Shown piece by piece: positions 16,527 to 26,195 of a stretch of 64,000 nt of DNA (positions are counted from its first letter, which is position 1; each line of letters starts with the position of its first letter). Origin of the DNA: Cohnella abietis (GTDB lineage: Bacteria; Bacillota; Bacilli; Paenibacillales; Paenibacillaceae); contig NZ_AP019400.1 in the NCBI RefSeq assembly GCF_004295585.1, positions 5,487,501 to 5,551,500 on the forward strand. Reading direction: 5' to 3'. Under the pieces are notes generated by a model. It had not been told where the DNA came from. It was given only the letters and a program-made list of their open reading frames with translations, and did not search any database. The translations under genes were made by a program, and so were the position numbers.

Positions 16527-17398
16527 ATTTCAAGCTCCTTTCGGCGAAGATAGCCGTTCAGCAATAGCGTCAAGAGCGTAACTAAGATAGTAAGGACCAG
16601 CCCCATCGCGCTAGACAGACCGAGCAAACCAGATCCGAAGGCCTGATAAATATAAGTCGACAAAACCTGTGTTGAGAAGCCGGGGCCTCCGTTCGTCAAG
16701 ACATAAACGTTAGCGAAAACCTTCAACCCGCCGATCAGGCTTAGAGTGAATACGATAGTAAAAGAAGAAGCAAGAAGCGGAAGAGTAATTAACCTGAATT
16801 GTTGAAAGGCCGAAGCCCCGTCAATCCTCGAAGCTTCATAATAGTCGTTGGGAATACCTTGCAAGCCTGCAAGGAAAATAATCATCGTAAGACCCGTCCA
16901 CTGCCACACATCGGTCAACATAACGACCGCCATTGCTGTATCGCCCTGTCCTAGCCAGTTGACTCCCGTATGAATTCCAAAAAATTGAAGAAACTGATCG
17001 ACTACGCTATCCATCTGAAATAATGATGAGAACATAATTCCGATAATTACGGCGCTGAGGACTGCTGGGAAGAAGAAAATCGTTCTCAGGTATCCTCTCG
17101 TTATCAACGGCTTAACTAACGCCAATGCTAGCGGAAGGCCAAACACGACTTTCAAAATCATCGTAATGGAAGCGAACCAGAGCGTGTTCGTTAACGACTT
17201 AATAAATCGTTCGTCATGAAAGATAATCCTGAAATTCTCTAGTCCGTTAAAGGACGGATTTAGAATCTGACTCGACTGCCAATCCGTGAAAGCCATAAAG
17301 ATCCCCGCTACTACCGGAAGAACAAAAAAGACGCTATATATCGCTAAGGCTGGATAGGTTAACGTGTAGCTATACAAGCTTGAAGTCTTTTTACTCAT
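16523..17398 (-). CDS. Carbohydrate ABC transporter permease (MalF type)
   Basis: This 291-residue membrane protein has six predicted helices and an EAA loop DYYEASRIDGASAFQQFRLITLPLL (about residues 188-212). The start (MSKKTSSLYSYTL) is 70 bp after the binding-protein gene, a gap that holds a stem-loop. It pairs with the downstream MalG-type permease to form the channel of a CUT1 importer. Confidence 0.92.
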   Translation of the reverse strand: MSKKTSSLYSYTLTYPALAIYSVFFVLPVVAGIFMAFTDWQSSQILNPSFNGLENFRIIFHDERFIKSLTNTLWFASITMILKVVFGLPLALALVKPLITRGYLRTIFFFPAVLSAVIIGIMFSSLFQMDSVVDQFLQFFGIHTGVNWLGQGDTAMAVVMLTDVWQWTGLTMIIFLAGLQGIPNDYYEASRIDGASAFQQFRLITLPLLASSFTIVFTLSLIGGLKVFANVYVLTNGGPGFSTQVLSTYIYQAFGSGLLGLSSAMGLVLTILVTLLTLLLNGYLRRKELEM

Positions 17399-17430
17399 AT
17401 TTTGAACTCCATTCTGCGCCAGACTTAGGG

Positions 17431-17464
17431 AAAGGGACGGCTTCCCGATTGAAACCGTCCCTTT
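17431..17464 (-). terminator. Intercistronic stem-loop after the binding-protein gene
   Basis: AAAGGGACGG (17431-17440) pairs perfectly with CCGTCCCTTT (17455-17464) around a 14-nt loop. Its position between the lipoprotein and permease genes fits the usual partial terminator or RNA-stabilising hairpin that makes binding protein more abundant than permeases. No long T-run is present. Confidence 0.65.
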
Positions 17465-17467
17465 CGA

Positions 17468-18820
17468 TTATTCAAAGCCAGGAATTTTTTTAATTTTGCC
17501 GAATTGTTGAAGTTCCTTGTCGATATCTTTAATAGCAGAATCCACGGATTTGCCCATAGCGACCTCTACATAAATCGGCCAAAGCTTGCTGTCCAGGAAG
17601 CCTCCTGCAGGAGCGAAAAAGTCGTTCAACTGGTAGATTACTTTACCGGTTTTTAGGTACTTATCGTACGCTGCTTGAATTTCAGGGTGCAGCTCGCCGC
17701 CGTCCACATCTTTCATTGCCGGCAAACCCGGATTGATCTTGAAGTTTATGTCCTGATATTTCGGCTGTGTCCAGAGATTCAACCATTTTTTCGCCTTTTC
17801 TACCTGCTTGCCGTTCTTCATAACAGCAATACCTGTAAAGATACTGGCTGAAATGACTTTGTCCGTGTCGTTATAGGGAATGGCGAAAAATCCAATATCC
17901 GCTTGCGGCCACTTATTCATGATGTCTGTAAGCAAGAAGTTACCACTAACGACCATCGCTGCTTTGCCTTCTACGAGCATTTGTTGACTCATATCATACG
18001 TTGCCGTGACATGATCCTTGTTGACGTAGCCATTTTTCACAAGAAGCTGGAAATCAGTAAGTGCCTGTTTAAACTCAGGAACGTCAGCGAACTTTTTCTT
18101 ATTCTGAATCAGATCCGTATAGGTTTCATTGGCGTTATCGCCTAATGCCGCACCGAAATTAACGAGCATTGGGATTTGAGTCGTCCAAGTATCCTTGTTG
18201 CTCATATAGATCGGCGTAATTCCAGCTCCTTTGATTTTATCGAGCACGGCCATGTACTCTGCATAGGTATTCGGAACGGCCAAGCCGAGCGAAGAAAAGA
18301 CTTGCTTGTTGTAGTAAGCTCCGGCAACTAGTCCCGGTGCGGTAGTCGGATAGGCATAATATTTGTCATCCGTGTACTTGTACTGATCAGAATTATTTAG
18401 TCTTGCCACCCAAGGCTCAGCACTTAAATCCTCGAAATTTTCCAAAGCGTTATATACTGGGAACGTTTCAGGAGCATTGATGTCAACTACGTCTGGCACT
18501 TCTCCAGAAGCGATTTTCGTTAATAGTAAGGTCTGAAATTGATTGTCGGGTACAACTTCGAAATTGACGGTAATATTCTCATCTTTCTTAAGCGCCTCTG
18601 CCATATCTTTCATCGCATTCTGCATTCGGGATTGTGACGTCAAATAAGTGATCGTATAAGGTGCCTTATCCGTTGTACCTGCGGTACTGCCCGGGCTCGG
18701 TTGTGCACTGCCATTCCCGTTGCTGCTGTTGTTGTTCCCGCCGCATGCGCTTACAATCAACAGAGCAGATAACATTGAAACCGTTGTCAACCATTTGAAG
18801 CCCTTGTTCTTGCTCGACAT
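17468..18820 (-). CDS. Sugar ABC transporter substrate-binding lipoprotein (CUT1)
   Basis: The start is set at ATG 18820 (MSSKNKGF), preceded by GGGGCGGG; the longer frame to 19036 overlaps the regulator gene and has no signal sequence at its start. The 450-residue protein has a signal peptide and lipobox LIVSACGG with Cys26, a Ser/Asn/Gly linker, and the two-lobed family 1 solute-binding fold (TKIASGEVPDVVDINAP; GKAAMVVSGNFLL). It binds oligosaccharide outside the membrane for the two downstream permeases. A candidate catabolite-repression site lies upstream at 18931. Confidence 0.92.
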   Translation of the reverse strand: MSSKNKGFKWLTTVSMLSALLIVSACGGNNNSSNGNGSAQPSPGSTAGTTDKAPYTITYLTSQSRMQNAMKDMAEALKKDENITVNFEVVPDNQFQTLLLTKIASGEVPDVVDINAPETFPVYNALENFEDLSAEPWVARLNNSDQYKYTDDKYYAYPTTAPGLVAGAYYNKQVFSSLGLAVPNTYAEYMAVLDKIKGAGITPIYMSNKDTWTTQIPMLVNFGAALGDNANETYTDLIQNKKKFADVPEFKQALTDFQLLVKNGYVNKDHVTATYDMSQQMLVEGKAAMVVSGNFLLTDIMNKWPQADIGFFAIPYNDTDKVISASIFTGIAVMKNGKQVEKAKKWLNLWTQPKYQDINFKINPGLPAMKDVDGGELHPEIQAAYDKYLKTGKVIYQLNDFFAPAGGFLDSKLWPIYVEVAMGKSVDSAIKDIDKELQQFGKIKKIPGFE

Positions 18821-18930
18821 ATATCCCGCCCCTTTGTATGTTTGCGATGCATGTCTCTCATCGCTTGTCTTAAGTATAGTTACGGAGCCACTCTCCATAA
18901 ATGGATCAAATGAAACTGCACATGGACAAA

Positions 18931-18944
18931 CGCAAACGCTTTCA
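18931..18944 (-). promoter_or_regulatory. Candidate cre (CcpA) site
   Basis: TGAAAGCGTTTGCG agrees with the cre consensus TGWAANCGNTNWCA at 12 of 14 positions. It overlaps the last codon of the response regulator gene and is 110 bp upstream of the binding-protein gene, a sensible place for glucose repression. Degenerate motif, so moderate confidence. Confidence 0.4.
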
Positions 18945-20453
18945 TCCCTGCTTGTATTCACTAGGCCACACACCGACCTCTTTATGGAAAACACGGCTGA
19001 AATAGAGCGGGTCGTTATAGCCCACCATTTCAGCAATTTCCTTGAGCATTAATCGTGGCTGGCTTCGGATGATTTCCTTTGCCTTTTCCAGCCGAATTCG
19101 AGTCATGTACTGCGAGGGTGACATTCCTCTGTGTGCACGAAACAGCTTTGTAATGTAGGATGGAACGAAACCAAAACGTTTGGATAAATCAATATTCGTT
19201 ATCGATTCCGCGTAATGCTCCTGTATATATTGCTCGACGTCGAGAACGATTGGTGGTATATCCTCAGCTTTATATTGTTTGCCTACTTTCTCGAATAGAT
19301 CTATGGCATCCTTCAAGAGGCTCTCATATGAAACGGCCTGCATTATCGTCTCCCCGATCTCGATTTCCACTTCGATTAGATTGACATCCTGTCCCGCGGA
19401 AAATCTGGCGACCCGATGAACAATTTGCAGCAGCAATGACTCCAACTCAGCCTGGGGCACTTTCTTCTCCGAGCATCGGTCGAACAAATCTCGTAAGGTT
19501 TGTTCCGCAGCATCGAGCTGGGCACGATTCAAATTAAGAACCAATGACTCTATCTCAGAGGAATCGAGCATTAGTCTTTGCTCTTGCATGCTTCGATCTT
19601 TCAGCTCCGATGCCTCTACGAAACAGATTTGAGATTGGCCGATAGAAACGGTCCGATAAAGAATTGATCTAAGAGCATCATTCATCTCAGCTATCTCTTC
19701 TTTCTGCGCCATTGCAGGACCGATAACCATAGTGACAAAGAGGTCTTCGGGTAGCTTGGCATACAGTTGTTCTAGCAACAATCTATCCTCCATCCTCATG
19801 AACGCACCGACAATAACTTTCTCCGCTGCCGTTCTTCCGTCCAGAACCCAGAAATGATGAGCTTCGTTGCCCAGAGACAAAACATCATTCCATTCGATAT
19901 TCGACCAATACTCTCTTGCCGGAATTTTGCTATCAGAATACACATTAGGCAGTGTTCCCGCACAGACAACGGCAACCGTGTACCAGGGCAGGCTCGGCAA
20001 AGCGTCATGGAAAGGTATCGCCCGTGGTGTCCGGTTCAACAGGCCAAGAAGCTGCCGCTTCTGTATTGCTTTTTTGCTAATGCGGATCGTTTGCCCAATC
20101 TTGTCCAGCAATTGATGTAGGTCAGGCTTGAACACAGGCTTCAGCATATAATCAAATGCTTTGTACTGAAGTGCGCTCCTTACATATTCGAACTCCTGAT
20201 ACCCACTGACAACAACGGTAACGATATCGGGATACTGGTCATGAATTTTCGACATAAGCTCGATCCCACCCATGACAGGCATGCTAATATCGGTAAAAAC
20301 GATATCAATTTCCTCCCGCTCCAGCCATTTCAGAGCCTCTACGCCTTGTGCGGCGCAAGCGACGACCTTCATGTTCGGAAATTGTTCGATCATAATTTTA
20401 AGACTTCTCGCAATCGGCGGTTCATCTTCTACGATGAGAATGTTGAGGTTCAT
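18942..20453 (-). CDS. AraC-type response regulator (YesN family)
   Basis: The 503-residue protein has an N-terminal receiver domain with VEDEPP (8-13), phospho-acceptor Asp55 in IVFTDISMPVMGG and Lys in MLKPVFK, a long middle region, and a C-terminal AraC double helix-turn-helix (about 405-500: IDLSKRFGFVPSYITKLFR, then IAEMVGYNDPLYFSRVFHKE). It is activated by the sensor kinase whose gene overlaps it by 4 bp and most likely switches on the sugar transporter and fucosidase genes downstream. Confidence 0.93.
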   Translation of the reverse strand: MNLNILIVEDEPPIARSLKIMIEQFPNMKVVACAAQGVEALKWLEREEIDIVFTDISMPVMGGIELMSKIHDQYPDIVTVVVSGYQEFEYVRSALQYKAFDYMLKPVFKPDLHQLLDKIGQTIRISKKAIQKRQLLGLLNRTPRAIPFHDALPSLPWYTVAVVCAGTLPNVYSDSKIPAREYWSNIEWNDVLSLGNEAHHFWVLDGRTAAEKVIVGAFMRMEDRLLLEQLYAKLPEDLFVTMVIGPAMAQKEEIAEMNDALRSILYRTVSIGQSQICFVEASELKDRSMQEQRLMLDSSEIESLVLNLNRAQLDAAEQTLRDLFDRCSEKKVPQAELESLLLQIVHRVARFSAGQDVNLIEVEIEIGETIMQAVSYESLLKDAIDLFEKVGKQYKAEDIPPIVLDVEQYIQEHYAESITNIDLSKRFGFVPSYITKLFRAHRGMSPSQYMTRIRLEKAKEIIRSQPRLMLKEIAEMVGYNDPLYFSRVFHKEVGVWPSEYKQG

Positions 20454-22243
20454 CTAGTTGCCACTCCTATGGTTACACGGGTCCCTGTGGATCCATTTTT
20501 TTCTATTCGATAATAAAAATCTCCTCGATAAAGCATCTTTAATCTAACAATCGTATTGACCAATCCCAATCCTCCTATACGCCACCCATTGATGTTAAGA
20601 GAATTCGAATTGACAATGGCATCTGCTATTTTTTTCTCTAGGTTAGCGAGCGCACCTTCATCAAACCCTGTTCCCCGATCCGACACCGTAATCGACCAAC
20701 CATTTTCTTCTGCCTTAACTATTATTCCTATAAACCAAGGCGATTCAACCGTATTGAAAGCGTGTTGAAAACAATTTTCTACAAGGGGTTGCAAAATAAG
20801 CTTCGGAATTCTCACGCTCGATAATTGATTTCCCACCGCTTGAATATCGTATTCCAGACCTTCCTCATACCGGTCTTTCATAAGGTCGAGGTAGTTGTGG
20901 GTATGAGTCATTTCATCCTCCAGCGTGACTTCCTGCTCGTCCAATGTGGATACGTAACGCAGCATCTTGGAAAGCTTATAACACATCGTCGAAATTGCAT
21001 CATTGCCCGATTCTACCGCGGAAGCACTTATTACTGCTAACATATTATAGAGAAAATGGGGATTCATTTGTGACTGCATAGCGAGCAAATGAGCTTTAAT
21101 TTCTTGAGATACGGATTCGTTCAATCTTCTGAACATCGCCTCGAAGGCTCGGTTAAGCAATATAAATTCATTCACCTGTTTCGGCTGATCTAGCTCGATA
21201 GATAACCTGTTTAAGCTGACATTATTGAGGGACACTCTTAATTGCTTAAGTGGCTTGGTTAAGGATTGAGACAATAAATACAGCACAAGAGCCGTAAGCA
21301 GAATCAGACTTAATGCGCTGAAAAATAATATTTTCACGGTTGCGTCCTTCGTAATGAACAGATCGTCCCTCGTTTGCACTAAAGCAAGCGTATAGCCTGA
21401 AAATGCGGACTTGGTAAGAATGACGACCTCTTGCTTGCCGTGGACGTTAACCATACGATGTTGAAGGATTCCAGCCTCGGTAGGAGAAAAATAGAGGTTT
21501 GCGTTGCTTAATACCCCAGGCTCATCCGTAGCTGTAGCAATCGCTTTCCCCTCCTCCGAAAACAGGTATGCTTGTACGTTGGACAGATTGGGGAAATCTA
21601 GATGATCCTTCAGCATGCTGTAAGACTGCTGAACTTCCACGATCCCGTACGCCTTTCCTGTTCCAATATCCTTAATCATCCGGAATACGGAAATTACACT
21701 TCTATCCTTCTCATCCGACCAGAAGTCGGGATGCGGCTCAAGGATCAACTCTTTGCCCTTTCGCGCAGTGACCTTATCGTACAGCGTGACGATCTCCTTG
21801 CCATGGAGGAAACGTTCGATATCTGAAGGCGTTTCCTCTAGCGTTCCCATGCTGACGTAATCTCCCTGCAAATTATATACGCTGATCCGGGAGGCCGACA
21901 CTTTGGGTCCTAAAATGGCCGTTAGATTTCTTCCGACCTCGAATGCGACGCGAGAGTTCATGTTGAAATAGTTGCCCGAGCTGTAGCTTTCCTGTGCCTG
22001 CTCCATAACTTCCACAATTCTAGGATTGCCCATGACCTGCAACGCTGTATGGTCCATTCCCTGCAGGAAAGTATCGACTTGCTGCGAAGCTTGGGCGGTC
22101 AGCTGCTTTAAGTTTTTCATCGCTTCTTCTTCGGTTGTTTTCACAATGTATCGATAAAAGACGAACACCGACAGAGCGATGATCACAAAGACAACGATAG
22201 AATATTGAATAAACAGCTTCTTCTGAAAGCTAAGATTTCTCAT
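20450..22243 (-). CDS. Sensor histidine kinase (YesM family)
   Basis: The 597-residue kinase has transmembrane helices at about 12-34 and 304-326 flanking a 270-residue extracellular sensor (dCache-like), a HAMP region, and a His_kinase domain with phospho-acceptor His396 in SQMNPHFLYN. The ATPase part has VENCFQHAF, DRGTGF and GLGLVNT. Such kinases sense sugars or binding proteins outside the cell. It is the first gene of the cluster and is coupled to the regulator by a 4-bp overlap. The 22244-22736 gap upstream contains array B3. Confidence 0.93.
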   Translation of the reverse strand: MRNLSFQKKLFIQYSIVVFVIIALSVFVFYRYIVKTTEEEAMKNLKQLTAQASQQVDTFLQGMDHTALQVMGNPRIVEVMEQAQESYSSGNYFNMNSRVAFEVGRNLTAILGPKVSASRISVYNLQGDYVSMGTLEETPSDIERFLHGKEIVTLYDKVTARKGKELILEPHPDFWSDEKDRSVISVFRMIKDIGTGKAYGIVEVQQSYSMLKDHLDFPNLSNVQAYLFSEEGKAIATATDEPGVLSNANLYFSPTEAGILQHRMVNVHGKQEVVILTKSAFSGYTLALVQTRDDLFITKDATVKILFFSALSLILLTALVLYLLSQSLTKPLKQLRVSLNNVSLNRLSIELDQPKQVNEFILLNRAFEAMFRRLNESVSQEIKAHLLAMQSQMNPHFLYNMLAVISASAVESGNDAISTMCYKLSKMLRYVSTLDEQEVTLEDEMTHTHNYLDLMKDRYEEGLEYDIQAVGNQLSSVRIPKLILQPLVENCFQHAFNTVESPWFIGIIVKAEENGWSITVSDRGTGFDEGALANLEKKIADAIVNSNSLNINGWRIGGLGLVNTIVRLKMLYRGDFYYRIEKNGSTGTRVTIGVATR

Positions 22244-22367
22244 GTCCCGCTCCTTCCCCGTGCAAAAACTACATATCCATTTCTAACACACCGGGGCTAA
22301 AGAAGAAAGGTTTGTGAGTAAAGTTCGTGGCTGGAAAAAGGCTACATTTGGTGGGAGATGTGCTGTT

Positions 22368-22668
22368 TTCGATTATTTCGAGCAACTGGGCTGAGATGGG
22401 GCACGTTTGAGCGGCGTTGTACGATTATTTCGAGCACTCGGCTGGGATCGAGCACGTTTGAGGGGCGTTGTTCGATTATTTCGAGCAACTGGGCTGAGTT
22501 GGGGCATGTTTGAGGGGCGTTGTTCGATTATTTCGAGCAACTGGGCTTTGGGGGAGCACTTTTGGAGCACGTTGTACGATTATTTCGAGCAACTGGGCTG
22601 GGAAGGAGCTCTTTTGATAGGCGTTGTTCGATTTTTTCTATTAACTCGGCTTTGGGTGAGCACTAGGA
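22368..22668. repeat. Intergenic tandem array B3 (about 52 bp units)
   Basis: About six units carry GATTATTTCGAGCAACTGGG followed by a variable GGGGCA-GTTTGAG-GGCGTTGT segment. Most repeat every 52 bp, one about 50. It is the same family and orientation as B2 and opposite to B1. It lies between the YesM start and the terminus of the first SLH protein gene. No gene was found in 22244-22736. Confidence 0.87.
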
Positions 22669-22736
22669 GAGTAGGTCATTATATCAGAAAGAACCCGCCC
22701 CCTTACGGAGACAGGTCCCTTCAATTATTGACTATA

Positions 22737-25700
22737 TTACTTAGATTGTTCTAGCATGTTCAGTAAAATGATAACTACCTCTGCTCTTGTTGCTTGGGCA
22801 CTAGGATTGAATTTGTTACCCGTACCTTTGACTATACCAAGCTTCTTCAATGCTTCCACTGAACCCTTTGCCCAGACTGGGATAGCCTTGTCATCTGCGA
22901 AAGAGGTTGCGACGTCACTTTCGATTGATAATTTGAGCGCATTCGCAATCATCACTGCCATTTCGGTGCGTGTTACGAATGTATTAGGACGGAAGGTACC
23001 ATCCGTATAGCCTTTAATAATGCCTGTTTGTACCGCTTGAGCAACAGATTTCTGCGCCCAGGCTCCGATCTTCGCCGAATCCGTGAATGTCAGCTCAGCA
23101 CCTGCTTCTTGCGGCTTCAGTGCATTCATCAGCATAACCGAGAATTCTGCACGAGTTACAGTAGCATTGGGCTTAAATGTGCCATCTGCGTAACCCTTGA
23201 CGATGCCGCCGTATACCGCTTGATTGACGCTTGCTTCCGCCCAATGTCCAGCGATATCGCTAAACTTCACATCAACTGTTGGGATATCCACGGGTTGATC
23301 TACTGATTGATCAACGTTTTGATCCACAGCGAGTACAGCAAACTTTGTAAAATGATTCACGGATACGGTAATACGATTTCCGCTTACTTTACCATTAGCA
23401 ATTTCTATCCATTTCTTATTCACTTCATCATAATAGAATACAACTGGTCTTTGGTTAGTACCTACTTTTGTCGTATCAAACACAAAGGTCAGTGTAACCA
23501 ATTTACTAAAATTCTCTGGGACATTTTTTAGAATTTCAAATACTTTACTAGCTAGTATTTCATTGTTAGCCAGAAGTTTATTTGTTTCTAGCACTTTATC
23601 AATTGTGATCGTTAAGTCTTTATTAGCAGCATTTACTGGAATCTCAACCGTCACTTCATTATCTAAACTAACTTTTCCTGTATTATCTGTCGGAATCGTT
23701 ATTTTACCATTTGTTGAGGTAACATCTTTGTTACTGTTTGGTATTGGACCATTTGAATCTGTATTAGTAGGCGCCGCCTTACGATTCACGACAATGGTAT
23801 AGACCTTTGAAGGCTCATTACCAACAGTTACCGTTATCGTAATTGTGTTATCTCCCACTTTAAGTGGAAGCGCAGCACTTGCTTCACCACTAGTAACGAT
23901 CTCGCTATCTGCATCATTCACAGCTACTTTCACAACTGCTGTTGGCTCTACTGCTGTAGGGGTTACCGTTAGATTCGCTACTGCATTCTCTACACTTTGC
24001 GTATAACTCGTCTCTGAAGGAGTAAATGTCTTATTTAACCCACCACTATTTAGTACTAAATGACTTAAATCAAGACTTGCTGCTTTACGAGTCACGATAA
24101 TTGTATACGTCTTGGTAAACTCATCTTCATCATCTTCCGCAGTTACCGTTATCGTAATCGTGTTATCTCCCACTTTAAGTGGTAACGCAGCACTTACTTC
24201 TCCACTATTAACGATCTCGCTATCTGCATCATTCACAGCTACTTCCACAATGGCTGACGGATCTGCTACTGTAGGCGTAACTGTTAGACTAGTCACAGCA
24301 TAATCAACATTTTGCGTATAGCTTGTCACTTTAGCCGTAAATGTCTCATTTAATGGACCATTACTTAGGATTAAGCTGTTTAAACTAGTGCTTGGTGTAA
24401 TGGTTTGTACCACCGTTGCGTCCGCATACCCTTCGGCAGCTACTGCGATCGTATAGGTACCAGCTGATAATACGTTTGCTTCTATCGTAATCTTGCCTTC
24501 ATCAATAGAGTAATCATCTTCATCGAGTTCCTCTCCATCATAGCTAATTTCTATAATGGCATCACTCCATGTTGAATCATCATTAAATGTGATTTCTATA
24601 GGGCTAACAATATCATTATCTGTCGTATCTGCTGTTAGGACAGGTGGAGTAAGCAACCAATGTGCATAAAAAGTTGTGTCAGCATCTACAGGAAATAATT
24701 GTCCTGGTTGATACCGAAACCCACTACCGTCTGCTTTCGTAGTCCATCCAACGAAAGTGGAGCCTGTCTTAACTAAGCTTCCTGTATTGCCTGCAACACT
24801 TATAACTTGACCTTTCGGATAAAGCTTGCTGATTGGAGGCGTTCCACTCGTATTCCCATTTCCTGAATAGATGACATGCTCAGGACTAAGTAATTCACTC
24901 AAGTAAGGATAGCCGTTGTTATGTGAAGGGTCTATCGTCCAAACATTAGCATCGAAAGTCCAGTTCATGTATGTTGCTTTTAGCTGCATTTCTGCTGTTA
25001 ATTTTGGCATGCCTTTACCACTGTCAGATTGGCCAGTTGTCTCCTTATTGTAGAAAACATTGCTCATTGTTTGATCGTAAGTTACGACCCCAATTAATCC
25101 ACCTGTGTTAGTAACACCCGTTACTTTACCACTCGCGTAACTATTGCTTACTGGTCCTTGATTGTTTCCAATTAAACCACCTATTTTATCGGTACCAGTA
25201 ACATTTCCTAGTGCGAAGCTATTCTGAATGGAAGAACTGTTATGACCAACTAAGCCACCTATTTCACTGCTCCCGCTCACGTCGCCGATAGCGTAGCTCT
25301 TATTAATACCAGCATCAGAATACCCTATCAAACCGCCTACATACATAGTACCAATTACATTTACATTAGAGTTAATATTAACAGTAGAACCTCCGTAGTT
25401 TCTGCCTATCAATCCACCGACAAAATAAGTACCACTAACCTCTCCTGAAGCGGAAGCAAAACTGACCGTACCATTATTCTGTCCAACTAGGCTACCTGAA
25501 TTTTGGCCTCCATTAACATTTACACCAATAAGTTTAATATTCTTTATCGTTGTTGAATAATTTGTATATGCGAATAAGGCTTGATAATGAGATTGGGGTC
25601 TATTAATATACAGGTTACTGATCTTATAGCCAGCACCATCAAAGACCCCCTTAAATTGCACCGGATCACTAGGAGTAGTTCCTATTGGCTCCCATCCTTT

Positions 25701-25967
25701 TCCTGAATCGTTCGTTTTATAACTACTTAAATCAATATCATTGATCAATTTGAAGTAAATATCAGCACCTAAATAATTACGAACAGCATTCAATTGACCA
25801 GCAGTTGAAATTTGATACGGGTCACCTTGAGCTCCCGTTCCACCAGCAAAATCTGAATTAGCAGCTGATGCCTTATGCTCTCCAAATATACCTATTTGCT
25901 GCGTAGTACTTAATAACAACATTATCGCCAATAGTACAGCCGTCACTTTTCTTCCTAATTTTCTCAT
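22737..25967 (-). CDS. Large secreted SLH-domain protein with GLUG, InlB-type and cadherin-like modules
   Basis: AAGGAGATAAT precedes the ATG. The 1076-residue protein has a signal peptide (1-36), GLUG repeats (about 110-310: GGLIG, GGLVGHN), a Listeria-Bacteroides InlB B-repeat (about 360-435: GYxVGWTTKADG-like with FYAHW), two cadherin-like beta-sandwich units (about 525-720, each with TSYTQ and VGDNTITITV), a long beta-rich stalk ending HFTKFAVLAV, and three SLH domains (about 898-1076; FSDIAGHWAE, ADGTFKPN, TRAEF). SLH domains bind pyruvylated secondary wall polymer, so it is displayed on the cell surface, probably as an adhesin or structural protein. No enzyme domain is visible. Confidence 0.9.
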   Translation of the reverse strand: MRKLGRKVTAVLLAIMLLLSTTQQIGIFGEHKASAANSDFAGGTGAQGDPYQISTAGQLNAVRNYLGADIYFKLINDIDLSSYKTNDSGKGWEPIGTTPSDPVQFKGVFDGAGYKISNLYINRPQSHYQALFAYTNYSTTIKNIKLIGVNVNGGQNSGSLVGQNNGTVSFASASGEVSGTYFVGGLIGRNYGGSTVNINSNVNVIGTMYVGGLIGYSDAGINKSYAIGDVSGSSEIGGLVGHNSSSIQNSFALGNVTGTDKIGGLIGNNQGPVSNSYASGKVTGVTNTGGLIGVVTYDQTMSNVFYNKETTGQSDSGKGMPKLTAEMQLKATYMNWTFDANVWTIDPSHNNGYPYLSELLSPEHVIYSGNGNTSGTPPISKLYPKGQVISVAGNTGSLVKTGSTFVGWTTKADGSGFRYQPGQLFPVDADTTFYAHWLLTPPVLTADTTDNDIVSPIEITFNDDSTWSDAIIEISYDGEELDEDDYSIDEGKITIEANVLSAGTYTIAVAAEGYADATVVQTITPSTSLNSLILSNGPLNETFTAKVTSYTQNVDYAVTSLTVTPTVADPSAIVEVAVNDADSEIVNSGEVSAALPLKVGDNTITITVTAEDDEDEFTKTYTIIVTRKAASLDLSHLVLNSGGLNKTFTPSETSYTQSVENAVANLTVTPTAVEPTAVVKVAVNDADSEIVTSGEASAALPLKVGDNTITITVTVGNEPSKVYTIVVNRKAAPTNTDSNGPIPNSNKDVTSTNGKITIPTDNTGKVSLDNEVTVEIPVNAANKDLTITIDKVLETNKLLANNEILASKVFEILKNVPENFSKLVTLTFVFDTTKVGTNQRPVVFYYDEVNKKWIEIANGKVSGNRITVSVNHFTKFAVLAVDQNVDQSVDQPVDIPTVDVKFSDIAGHWAEASVNQAVYGGIVKGYADGTFKPNATVTRAEFSVMLMNALKPQEAGAELTFTDSAKIGAWAQKSVAQAVQTGIIKGYTDGTFRPNTFVTRTEMAVMIANALKLSIESDVATSFADDKAIPVWAKGSVEALKKLGIVKGTGNKFNPSAQATRAEVVIILLNMLEQSK

Positions 25968-26106
25968 ATTATCTCCTTAAATATTCTTTATTTTTATTCC
26001 TTTTACACAACTCTACTAACCTTAAGTTGCTTTCGACAAAATTACTATCCCCCAAACGGGGGAGAACGTTGAGTAAATATCTACTTTTTAATAGCGTTAA
26101 TACAAC

Positions 26107-26161
26107 AAAAAGAGCTATCCCTCAAGCCACAATCTTACCGGCTTAAGGGATAACTCTTTTT
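26107..26161. terminator. Bidirectional terminator downstream of sugar-binding protein gene
   Basis: AAAAGAGCTATCCCT pairs with AGGGATAACTCTTTT with an inner CAAGCC/GGCTT helix. T-runs flank it on both strands. It closes the transporter unit ending at 26196. Confidence 0.9.
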
Positions 26162-26195
26162 TATTGAACCAATATTATACCGCGAATATATACCA

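Noticed and set aside
18821..19036. N-terminal extension of the sugar-binding lipoprotein
   Set aside because: The extra 72 residues overlap the regulator gene and precede a typical signal peptide and lipobox at the downstream ATG.
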